In this document: in pieces, positions 33,784 through 44,711 of the stretch
How the letters are laid out: each line of letters begins with the position of its first letter
Numbering within the stretch: position 1 is the first letter of the stretch
From: Nyssa sinensis
Taxonomy: Eukaryota; Streptophyta; Magnoliopsida; Cornales; Nyssaceae
Length of the DNA: 64,000 nucleotides
Reading direction: 5' to 3'
Assembly: GCA_008638375.1 (NCBI GenBank)
Contig: CM018032.1
Coordinates: forward strand, 2,101,001-2,165,000
The notes under the pieces: generated by a model
What the model was told of the DNA's origin: nothing
The model's input: the letters and a program-made list of their open reading frames with translations, nothing else
Databases searched by the model: none
Translations under genes and position numbers: made by a program

Positions 33784-35973
33784 TGTAGACACCTCATTTT
33801 GTAACCCTTGATTAAGTTGTAAAAACTGATGATTATATTAAGAAACCTACTTCAAGAAGAGACTCTTCCCAATTGAGTCATATTCTCATTAAGAGTCCTA
33901 TTCTCGTTAGGATTCTCTTGCCAGAGTTCCAGTTCCATCAGGACTTCTCCTGACAGGGTCCTATTCCCGCTAAGACTCTTCTGACAAAGGCCCAGTTCCA
34001 TTATGACTCTTCCCGATAGGGTCCTATTCTCGTTATGGCTCTCATGTCAGAGTCTCAGTCCAAGTAGGACTCTTTCTGATAGAGTCTTACTCCTGTTAGA
34101 ACTCTCTTGCCAGAGTCCCAGTCCAAGTAAGATTCTTTCCGACAGAATCCCATTCTCGTTAGGACTCTCCTATCAGAGTCCTAGTCCAAGTAGGACTCTT
34201 ACTAATGAAGTCTCACTACTGTTAGGACTCTCTTGCTAGAGTCTCAGTCCAAGTATGACTCTTTCTAATAGAGTCTCACTTTCGTTAGGACTCTCCTGCC
34301 AGAGTCTCAGTCTAAATAGGACTCTTCCTAACAGAGTCCCATTTCTGTTAGGGCTCACCTACAAGAGTTCCAGTCCAAGTAGGACTCTTCATGACAAAGT
34401 CATACTCCCGTTAGAACTATTTTGCCCATCGAAAGACGTTTCGATAACTTTAGCACCTTTTTGCCCACTAAGTGCATTTTGGTAATTTTGGCACAATTCT
34501 AACCTCAGTAGGACTTCCTAGTTACTTGAAGGGCATTTTCGTAATTTCAATATCATTTTACCCTCATATGGGTAATTTGGTAATTTTAGCCATTTGGTGA
34601 TGAATTGGGGGTAATTTGGTCTTTTCATATGTCTTGTGGCAATCTAGAGATTCTCTACTGAATTGGGGGTGATTTGGTAATCTTGAGTGATAGTAGTCTA
34701 TTTAGGCTTAATTAGGACTTTCTACTTTTAGAGTTTCCATAAATCCGGTTACTTGATATTTCTTCAAATGGAGATACATTGAACCTAAATGTTTTCATTT
34801 TAGAGTTTATTTTTCATTTAAATTCTATTCATCTTTTGTCTTATTAACTTTTACATGTAGACACTAATTCTATTGGTTCGTGCATTATCATAATTATTTA
34901 TTAATTCATTTAGTATAATCATTTTTATTTAATTTTTTATTTATTTAATTAGATAATTATCACTTAAGACATGATCCTAATCCTTCATTTTAGGGTTTTA
35001 TCTTAGACCCTTGGATCAAATCTCTATATTTCCTTATAAATAGAGCCCTCAGGCCATTAGTTTTGCGGACACGAATGGAAGACGATTTCCATATCCTTAC
35101 GCTTTTAGTTTAATCCTAGAGTTCTCTCTACAAGAATTCTCCATCTTCCGAGGCCGAAGCCTTGTTGAAGTGACAACCTCCTTTCATGAAGCAAGTTGAA
35201 GTGACGCTTTCTAAATCGAAGAACAAGCCAGAGATCTGCCTGATTGAAGCCTTCGATCTAGATTTTCCTAACCGAAGTGTTGCCTGACTACCGTGACAGA
35301 ATAAGGTACGCTTTTAAACCCTTAATAGTTTTCTTTAGATCTGGTTGATCTCATATATTTTATCACTCTTGATAAAAGAGGGTAAACCAGAAAACTACGT
35401 GATTCTGATTCCATTTTTTGAACGGATATGTAGGAAGCCTTCAGGCCCAAGTAACATCTATTTTTCGTCTTTCTTATTCTGTTTTATTTCTTCACGCTAG
35501 ATCTTTTATTATTTGTTTCTTCCAGACTCAAATCTTTTTTTTTTTTCCAATTTTTCTCATGACAAAATAGCCTTGCAAGTTAATATTCGTGGCCGATCCA
35601 TTCGGATTGGATGGGGTGGGTGCCTAATATCTTCCCATTCAGTACTTTAGCCCCCAAGCCCATTTCTTTGGTGTTTCTATTTTTCTGTGCTTTATCTTTA
35701 TTTTGATCCATGTCAAGGGATCCTCTTAGTATGTATTTAGGATTAAAGAGATGTAATTTTCATTCCATTTCTTTCAGTTTTCTTTATATATATTGTTCAT
35801 TCTATAACATGTTTGCTTGTTTCTTGCCCAAAAATAAGCTAGCAACTCCTCAACTTCTCTATCTTTCATAAGAGGCGTTCCATCCCACCTTAAGGGAAGA
35901 AGACAGCTGGGATTCCTATAAATCCATAAAAAGGATGACATACGTTTCCTTTTTTCTGGTGCTGGCGCCCACA
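33784..35973. mobile_element. Solo LTR, unrelated gypsy family (copy C), nested in LTR B
   Basis: Termini TGTAGACACC and GGCGCCCACA form an imperfect inverted repeat, flanked by a perfect ATTTT duplication (33779-33783, 35974-35978). Length 2190 bp. It is unlike copies A, B, E and G. It contains a 63-bp minisatellite (about 33855-34440). The TGTAGACACC start occurs in LTRs of several plant gypsy elements. No coding region remains. Confidence 0.9.
33855..34440. repeat. 63-bp minisatellite, about nine copies, in solo LTR C
   Basis: Units have the pattern GACTCTTTCTGATAGAGTCT, then a CTCGTTAGGACTCT block, then TGCCAGAGTC and TCAGTCCAAGTAG. Each holds GACTCT/AGAGTC inverted repeats. The period is a multiple of three, so plus-strand frames at 34003-34485 show a 21-residue repeat (…LSCQSPSPSR…). 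I regard these frames as artefacts of the array, not proteins. Confidence 0.93.
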
Positions 35974-37246
35974 ATTTTATTTATTAATTCTCAATAATTG
36001 GGGTAATATCTCCCCTCATTATGTGTTAGTAATATATTGATCACTCAACTCATTTAGTTTTACTGACCTACCTTAGGTTAACCTAACCCATGATTAAGTA
36101 GCTTTGAACCTTAGTTGAAGTAATGTCCTGACATAGTGTCCAATAAGAACTTAGAAAGGTCTATATTAAGGCAATCTCTATTACATTATCCTAATTGTCT
36201 TATTTTTCTAGAGGTGGGTGTTATATTCTCCCATTCTTAAAATGAGTTTTGTCCCCAAAACTTAACTAATCTATTGGGGAAATCATTTGTACTTCTGTTT
36301 CATTAACATGTCTTCATTAATCATTTTGATAATATCTTTACTTCTTGTCATCGAATCAGTAGTAGTCTTAAGAGTTAAGATTATGGTCAGACTATTCTAT
36401 TTTCACTATTAAAGTGTATTGAATTCCTTTATTCAACACTTCTCATCTCAAGGAGGACTAAGTTTTTGCTTAATCCATCAAATATCACGTTCTTACCGCA
36501 TTCTTTTCTGACCATAAATTCTCCCACGCTTAACTTACTGTGTCCATTTGTCTATTTTCCTCATTTGGCTCATTATTGGTACATAGGACATTATGTCCTT
36601 ATACAAGAATCTTTTTAAATATATTTCATATTCTTTTATAGTTTCCACTGACTCACTCAGTAGTGGCTTTTGAAAGTCAAGGGTTTGACTCTTCAATTCT
36701 TATTTTAATGTTTTAACTTTTAGCTTACAATCTCACTGATGTTATGTCAACATTCTAGTGTTCTTTCTACTTTGTCCTGGAATTTGTGGTTATGAGTTCA
36801 TTATGCTTTCATGGTTCATTCGGAACCATTTCTTATGATTTTGATTGTTTCACTTCTAGCCATTATCTTTATTTTCAGGGATTAAGTGGTAATCGCGTTA
36901 CTCTTAGGAATTTCTAGTTCTCGATCGTTTTGAGTAGCGATCTTTGAGAGTTAGAAATGCGACTAGACTGTGATATTTTTGTTGTTCTGAGAGTACTTTA
37001 TTTCTTAATCCTGGTAATTTTTTCTGTTTGAAAGACGAAATCCTTAATTAGTTCTTTCTAGTCTCCTTTTTGGTTGTGAATCCTTCTACGAATTTTCTTT
37101 GTAGGTTCGGTCATTTGACTTGCGATACTATTTTCCTAAGCTTCCCTTATCTATTTAACTATACTCGAGAGTTTTAGTTGGCTTACTTCACTTTCGTGTC
37201 CTAAGTTCCCTAGCTTCTTGCAAGGTTAGTCTACTCTTGTGTCCTT

Positions 37247-40200
37247 TGTTAGGATGTGTGCCCTCATATCCAAGACATTTTATTATTATTTAATAGATTT
37301 GATTTATTATTGAGTTTCATATTACCATATGTTTGGATGTTGCTTTATATCATAAGATGATTAATCGTCGAATTGTCATTAGTAGTGGTTCATGGTTCAG
37401 ATTTATACACTGGAGATATGAACTACTTATATAGGCAATTCTAGAATTGTTCGCGGCTATTGATAAGACTGGACATCTTATCTATAAAGCTATAGTACAA
37501 TTAACCTTTATATGATAAGGTGGTTTATCTCAACCATCAGAGTAGTGGACTCTAGGTTATTGTATTGGTGTATTAGGAATACACTGAACTGGATCACTAT
37601 AAGAAACGCTGTCACGCCCCGAATTCCAGCGAACCCGAGGCGCGAGTAACGAGACAAAAAGAAATAAAATAATAAAGGAATAAAAGATAATTAAGGACGA
37701 TCACATACATTCTACATACTGTTCTGATACATACACAAGGTCTGGTCCATTTATTTACAACATATAAAATAAAATACAGTCTCGGGCTTATGCCCTTACA
37801 CAATATCAAAAGCGCCCCTTGGGCCTAACATAGTCCCTAATCAGATCATCTCCTCGTCTCGTACAGTTGGGACATCATCTGAAATGTTGCCCCACTAAAG
37901 GGGTCAGCTCAACATGCTGGTACAATATAATGCTAATGCAAGAAACAAAACTAAGGTCGTGGCATGTGAAAGTGTACAGTTATTTCTATATGGCATTCGA
38001 TATCATGATGGCAGTATATGAACAGGATGCGTGACACACCCATGCAACTCTATGCCTACCCATGTCTCATGATACGGTCATTCTCCGCTGGCATGAGTAC
38101 CGCCACGTATGTCTCGCTTCACGGTCCGGAATCCGTCAGGCTCGCAAGTACCTAATGGCCGATTTTGGGTTTTTCACCACAGGATCTGCACCTTCATAAT
38201 GCAAAGCACCAAGTGCTTAACTCACGCCATGTCCAAGGAATCACACTATGCCAATATGCTCTGATTTCATCATATCATGATATAATCTCAATGATGCATT
38301 TCATTCATACATAAAGCATGCTTTCAAATGCATATTTCATAATGTCAACAGTTCTCAAAGCATATAATTCACACACTATTTTAACACATGTGATATACAC
38401 GTAATCATCATCCACATCATCGCTCAACTTTAGCAAGATAGCATGAAGCACATAAGCATGTAAACAATCAAGCAAACATGTGAACAATCAAGGCAGCAGA
38501 ACAAATATTCCTAACCTTAATTCTATTTCTTACTTAGCACAATATATCATACCTGATAATCGATCTCAAACAGGGAGAGTATGCTCGTAGTATAGTAGAA
38601 TTGCTGTAAGAACACCGAAGGTCAGATCACATTCTCTTTGCCTTTCCGTGTCCCTAAAATCATAACATGAGACTCAGTTCAATTGTCACTTGAATTATGC
38701 TATTCATCAAATTTTATGTCTTTATCTTATAAGTTTTTATTTTGCTAAATTAGACTCTACTATTGAGTCCGGGACGTCGAAGAAAATAAGTTTAGGTTTT
38801 TGTAGAACTGAATTCGGACATCTGGGTTCAAAAGGGCAAAACAGTCATTTTACACTTTTCACGGGTCCTTACACTTCAAGACTTCTTTTCACAAATCGGA
38901 CTCCACGGTTGCGTCCGGAATGCTCGAAATAATAAAGTTTCACTATTTGTTTACTAAATTCAGAGTTCATTTGACTGTATTTCAATTCAGGGGCATTTTG
39001 GTAATTTTATATGTTACTACGGGTCTTTTATTTTTCGGGACCCTGTCTCGTAAAACGGACCTCACCATTGGCCTCAGAATGGTCGAGATAGTCAAAATAC
39101 ACTAATGACTTGTCCCATTTGGACTTCGAATTATTTTTGAATATTTAAATAATTAAGTTAATTTGAATTAATTAATTAATTAATTAACTTAATTAATATT
39201 TTATTAATAATTTAATCAGAAGGGTCAAACCATAATTTTCCTAAAGTTCAGGGGTTAAAGTGCAATTTTCGAAAGTTCAGGGTCAGGTTTGTAATTTTTA
39301 AAAGTCTAGGGGCAATTCTGTAATTTGAAAACCCTTATCCCATATTCGAATAACCAAACAGTGAACAAGGTTAAAACTGGGATAGGATATCCCTATTCCC
39401 AATTCAATTTCAATTTCAATTTCTTAACCCTGTTGCCAAACGGTCCAAATTGGGTTTTTAATTTAAAACATCAGCGTGACACGTGGCAGGGGCGGTTCAG
39501 CCCCGCCCGAACAGAACCCGACCCGGACCCGAAACCCGACCCGAGTGGCCTCCCTTCTTCCTTGATTTTTCGGCAGTGAACCAGTAGGGTTCCGGCGCCT
39601 TCTCCGGCGTCGGCGACCGTTTTCCGGTGGATTTTCAGTGTTTTCAAAATGTCAGTTTCTTCCATTTTTCCCCTAGATTCCTTTTCTACTCTCCATTTCC
39701 ATCAATACCCTCTCAATCGTCTCAAATATAGGGTTTAATAGCTCCGACCGGTTTTCCGGCGAGCTAATTTCTCTTAGTTTCTTGCTCGGTTCTTGATTGT
39801 TTTGGCTTATTTCTTTTCCTATTTTCTTTCTGCACCTCGTAGGATTATTTTAGGACCATTTAAACAAGGTTCTATGCATAAAATGTCAATGAACCCGAAA
39901 TTATCCTTACACCTGCAACTAGGGTTTACTCACTGATTTCTCAACCATTTTAGCTAGTTCTTTTTGCAATCTTTTCCATTTTTCATGCTCTTTAAAACTC
40001 TACACTTAAAATCAAATGAAAGCTCTTAAATCTTAAAAACAGAATGAGACCCACTTACCTTAAATTCCTGTTTTTCTCTTTGGGGTTGCTTCCTCTCACT
40101 TCTGTTCCTCTTCAATCCACTCTCAGTCCCTCCCTTCTTCCATTTTTTCCTTCTGTTTTCTTCTCTAACTCAACACACACGTCCGTATGTATGCACAACA

Positions 40201-41509
40201 CAACTGACCCTTTTCTCTCTCTCCTCTCTTTCTCTCTCTATCCCCCCTCCACTTGCAGCCTTCCTTGACCTGACTCTCTCTCTGTTCAGCCCCTTGTTTC
40301 TCCCCAAATGCAGCTTTGCATTTAATGCAAAGCTGCCTATACACCTATATATACATATATCAATCATATACCCACCCTAGCCACACACACACACTTACAC
40401 GACATCACTCACACACACTGAGCAGTCCACTTACACACGGCTGTATACACTACAGCCACACACATATATATATATACCTATATATATACATATTCAAATG
40501 CATATAATATATATATACATACATGTACATTCATACACACCATGCATACTTATACATATTTTAATTAATAATAATAATAATAATAACAACAAATAACTAA
40601 GAAAATTTTATATTAAAAAAAAAATTTCCGGTTATTACAAACGCATCATTTGGAATTGTCACTTTTAATAAGTTTCTTATTTACTATTCACAATAAGCAC
40701 TTAATCCTGAGAGGATAGTGAACTCAAGTTCTGAATAGTGATGATTTTGAGTTAACAATGAGTGGGGTCTTTAGATCAACAGTTCGGTATCTCGGGAAGT
40801 CATTAGTTAGACTGTGGGAACACATATTCTCAAGATGAAATCTACACTCTATATAATAGAGAGATGGTTATCACCTTTGTGCTAATTCAATGGGTTAATC
40901 ACTGAAATCCGAATCCGGTCTTTTCAGTAAATTGTTTATTGAAATGATGACCAATTGTAAGTGATTAATAATTATTGAATTAGGTTCTTAAAATAATTAG
41001 AGAATTAATTTGACAGTATACTATGGAACCTTGATTATTAGTATTTATGTAGAGGGGCCAACTGCAGAAGTATAGTGTATATGGGTTTACTCTATTCTAC
41101 CAAGTTGGAGTGTAATTTCAATTATATAGTGGAGTTCGTTGAAATTAATTAGTCAATTAAAATTAATTATGAGATAATTAAGATTTAATTGACTAATTAG
41201 AAGCTAACTTAGTAGGACCCACTAGATCTCTTCTCTTACCCTAATTAGGTTAAGCCCTATATATATGATATGTAAGCAGTCGTTTATCATAAGTTTTTAT
41301 GCTAGACAAAAATAAGAGGCAGCCCACTCTCTTGCGATACTGTTTTCCTAAGGGAAAAGAAGAGAAGACCTAGAGGAAGAGAACGAATGTGTCCTACTTC
41401 AAGAACAAGGTATCTCTAACCCTCCTTTATCAAGATTATGTGATTTATGTAGTAATCTGATCAAAGTAAAATTTTTTAAATCGTTTCTGCTATATTTTTT
41501 CTACCAACA
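37247..41509. mobile_element. Solo LTR D (about 1.23 kb net), host of solo LTR E
   Basis: It begins TGTTAGGATGTGTGCCCT and ends TTTTCTACCAACA. It is flanked by a perfect TCCTT duplication (37242-37246, 41510-41514). After removal of the inserted LTR E and its duplicated AACGC, 1228 bp remain. A TATATATATGATATG stretch near 41260 may be its TATA region. No coding content. Confidence 0.9.
37610..40639 (-). mobile_element. Solo LTR, long gypsy family (copy E), nested in solo LTR D
   Basis: On the plus strand it begins TGTCACGCCCCGAATTCCAG and ends CCGGTTATTACA, 3030 bp. It is flanked by a perfect AACGC duplication (37605-37609, 40640-40644). The minus-strand end reads GAATTCGGGGCGTGACA. It shares with copies A, B and G the repeated hairpin block (38751, 38897, 39055) and a region rich in GACCCG units (39510-39545). 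CT- and CA-rich microsatellites lie at 40210-40470. Confidence 0.93.
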
Positions 41510-43335
41510 TCCTTTGCATTACAAGAATTATTATTACAAAAGTTACTTTAATCTTTATTCTATTTGCTTGTTTAGGATTCTTATACGTCGAACTTATTCG
41601 TGAGTCATTTTACCTTTAGAGTAAGTCAATCCTCTTTCTTCTTGCTTCTGGGTTGACTTATTAGCATTGCGCCTTTTATTATACTTTACTTTGCTTCCAC
41701 GTGTACCCATCTCATGGGTTAGAAGGATTTGAGGAAATTAGTTGATCCATTTCTTTTGTATCATTGTCTGAATCTTTCATATATTTTCCTATTTTCTCAT
41801 GGGTTGAAGCATAGTGGTGTTCTTCGCTTCTCACTTCTTTTAGTCTAAGCAAACTTATCAGAGGGTTCTTTAGGGTGTAGGAATACCTAATATCTTCTGG
41901 TCACTTCAAATTCTATCATTAGTTGCTTTACAAGTATCTTTTTGTGTGAGATTATGATTAATTCATCGCTGAACCTCGTAGTTCATTAGGGATTTTCTTG
42001 TTTGACTAACACTAGTATTTAAGTTTTATAATTTCTGCCATGATCAGTTCTTTCCTTAATCATCCAGTTCATAACAATCCTTAAAGTTTTTTGGATTCAT
42101 TAATCTTTTATTTGTTGTCATTGCACACTAGTTTATCTGAGCGTTGCCCAATGTGGGCCTTATTTCTATTTGATGTTTGGATCTTATTAGACTTTAAATG
42201 TCATTAATCATATAACGGTTCTTCTTATTTTTCTTTCATACCTATAATTTCTTTACTATTGTCTTTGGCAGTGTCCTTGATAGTAATTGCCTTTCACAGT
42301 TTCATTCTTGAGTTTTGGATTCTTAGTTTCATGTGTATCCTTGAGTTAGGACTAGTTGTACTCATGGTCTCTTTGTGTTAAGTTTTTTTTTAATACATAA
42401 GAACTTCCCTTTGTTTCTTATCGGGGACTCTTAGGTGTGTCCCAATTTTTGTGGGTTAGTGAACCCGTTATGTCCCATTACTTACAAGACTTATACATCA
42501 TTCGTCATTATTGAGGCTTCATACTTGGTCTATCCCAATGCTTATAGATTATTCTAGATTTAACTCTAACCATTGGGTTCTATATATGTCCTATTAGTGG
42601 TCATTTCTTAACTATCGAACGTTTTACATTTTCATTTCTCAAGTGTGTCAAACCTAGTTTGACTATTCTTTTCTTTGCTTCTCATAGTCCATTCTTGCAC
42701 TTCGGGAGTTATCTCGTCGTAGAAGAAAATCACTCCTACAACACTTTGTCACATTTCATCCATTCCTTCTCATGTCCTTACTAAGCTTATCTATTGGAGT
42801 TTTCAACTCATTAGTTAGATAGGAAATGCCGTATATGTTTCTTAGCTTTAAAGTTACAAAATGATGTGGCCAGCCTTATCTGTAACTAATGATCTATCAA
42901 CATTCCAGCGTGTATCATTATCTTCTCATACTTTTCTTCGTTTGGGTATTTAGCATTAATCTGTATCTCTTGTATATCTTAATACATAAATATTCCTATC
43001 TCTAAGTGAGTCATCTCCTTTTGTTATCGGTACAACAATTCACAAAAGTTCCACCTATCACTAGGTTTTGTTACCAATGGGCTTCATTAAACTTTAAAAT
43101 CATCAAATCATCTTTTTAGACTCGTCATTGTATTCTATAAGATCTTATCCATAAGGTTTTGGCTTTATGACTTCTAAGGTCATTCAAATCATTGCTTCTA
43201 ACTCATCCTTAAGTCATCTACAATGGGTAACCTAATTGACTCCAAAAGTGATTCATATAATCACTTTCATTCATTGCTCCATCATCCATTTCCTAGGAGT
43301 CATAATAGTAACTTCATACCATTTTCCGTACTTAA

Positions 43336-43437
43336 GGAGTTAGAGGCAAGAGGTCTTGAAAGCTAGAAATCATGGCTGGGCAGGAATTGCTGAAGCCATG
43401 GAATGTTATGAACTTGAAAAGATACTTTGTATAAACA
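43336..43437 (+). pseudogene. TAT integrase C-terminus
   Basis: The frame LEIMAGQELLKPWNVMNLKR, then YFV and a stop (43434-43437 region), is the usual end of TAT/Athila-type integrases (…PRPWNAxHLKRYY). Upstream, VLKELEARGLES is the preceding strand in a shifted frame. This shows that TAT pol resumes after the insertion cluster. The RNase H end and the integrase core are missing. Confidence 0.75.
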
Positions 43438-43439
43438 CA

Positions 43440-44711
43440 TAATGGTTGTAACCAACACATCATTTTCACTCATTTTCGTTATGAAAAGAAGTGAAAGACA
43501 TAAAAAAGGCAATTTTATTACTTCATCAAAGAAATGTACAAACACCTTGTTTCTTCTTCTCTTTTAGAATCTTAAATACATATGAATATATATACAAGAA
43601 AAGTTCCACCGGCGTCAGCTCCAGTCCTAACTCTCAAGTAGCATCTCGTCCCTTGAACCAAAGTCAGGAAGTGGACATCAAGCCTATTGAGAGTGAAAAA
43701 ATAAAAAAGAGATGATTGCTTACAAAGGGTTTGATAAAATGAGGCGAAGGATACCCCCTATTTATAAAAGTTTGAGGGTTGATCTACACCGTCTATCTAA
43801 GGAAGGGATGAACGACTGAAATGCGAAAAAACACATCGATTGGAGTTTTTTCCATTGGACTAACTCATAAATATGTGATACCTTGGCAAAAGGTACATTC
43901 CCCACGGTTATAGATAATACCTTAAGGAATATAAGGGCATAGAAACTGTCTCCGTCGTCAACCAAGTCTTTACAACACAAAATTTAAAAACAACACAAAA
44001 AACAAAATGACAACGCAAGATATGACGAGAATAGCGAAGGGATAAGACGATGATGATTCCTTCTTTCCAAGTTATTATGAGCCTTGAAAAGCTCTAACAG
44101 GATAAAAGGCATAAAAACATCTAGGCATATACTAGAAATAACTATACCTCCATGGACTCCAGCCCGGAAAGTAACTATTTCTCGGGCACCAGCACGGGAG
44201 AATGTAATCCAGGCTCCGGCCAAAGAACTTTGCTAAAAGTCCAATTTTAGCTTTGTCATGAGTTCACTCAAGTAACAACCAGTATATTACTTGAAGAAAG
44301 AATGACTAGGGTCCGCCCTTAAGCACGAACATGGTCCGCCTTTAAAAGGAATTCCAAAAAAAATTGGGTCCATCCCAACAAACTGGTAGAGTCCATTCTA
44401 ACCACCGTGCCTCACAATATCACAAATATGATCATACTTGCCACTCCAGTTGTGATTATAAGATAGTCTTAAAGTCTAAAAGAGGTTAGGCTTTGGAAGG
44501 CAAGCAGCTCGGACACCAAAAACCTTACAAAGAACCTTACATACAAAATTTAAGACTATAAGTCTACTTCTAGACGTAAAATTTTTTCGAGTAATATGAA
44601 GGGTTCGTCTAGAACTCTGATCATTAGAAATAAAGAAAAGAGAAAAGTAGTTCTCCATCAGAAAAATTACAAAAAAAAGAGTTAAAAAAGAACACAAAAA
44701 CATTAGTTTAA
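43440..44711 (-). other. 3' region of the TAT antisense transcription unit (inferred)
   Basis: The stretch lies between the end of pol and the stop of the antisense ORF, with no convincing frame. On the minus strand there is an AATAAA signal at 43514-43519, in the right place to end an antisense transcript shortly before the pol stop. There is no transcript evidence. Confidence 0.35.

Larger units (their letters stand above)
26227..36225 (-). mobile_element. Long gypsy LTR (copy B), 3' LTR of a minus-strand element, with two solo LTRs inside
   Basis: On the plus strand it starts TGTCACATCCC at 26227 directly after the TAT RNase H. The other end is GGTGGGTGTTATA (to 36225). Read on minus this is TATAACACCCACC, a mutated TGTAACACCC LTR start. 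Just outside is a minus-strand purine run, GAATGGGAGAATA (36223-36235), and the debris AAGTTTTGGGGACAAAACTC. That debris resembles the end of Del/Tekay-type pol (…F-x-D-E-I…). Removing the two nested solo LTRs leaves about 4.5 kb, similar to copy A. Copy B shares the 145-bp-spaced repeats with copies A, G and E. The expected TSD partner of GGTCG was not found. Confidence 0.7.
36226..43335 (-). mobile_element. Degenerate internal region of the copy-B gypsy element (inferred)
   Basis: This T-rich stretch (excluding the nested LTRs at 37247-41509) has no readable pol motif in any frame. It is assigned to copy B because of the minus-strand polypurine tract and the pol-end-like debris next to the LTR at 36225. 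Its far end must lie before 43336, where TAT integrase sequence resumes. No second LTR of copy B is visible, so it is truncated. Another origin cannot be excluded. Confidence 0.35.

Noticed and set aside
34003..34485. Two plus-strand frames with 21-residue repeats, looking like a repeat protein
   Set aside because: They are translations of a 63-bp minisatellite inside a solo LTR, without start context or recognisable domain.
36300..43300. Gypsy pol on the minus strand in the T-rich region
   Set aside because: Apart from the pol-end-like debris beside LTR B, no RT, RNase H or integrase motif could be read, so no domain is annotated.
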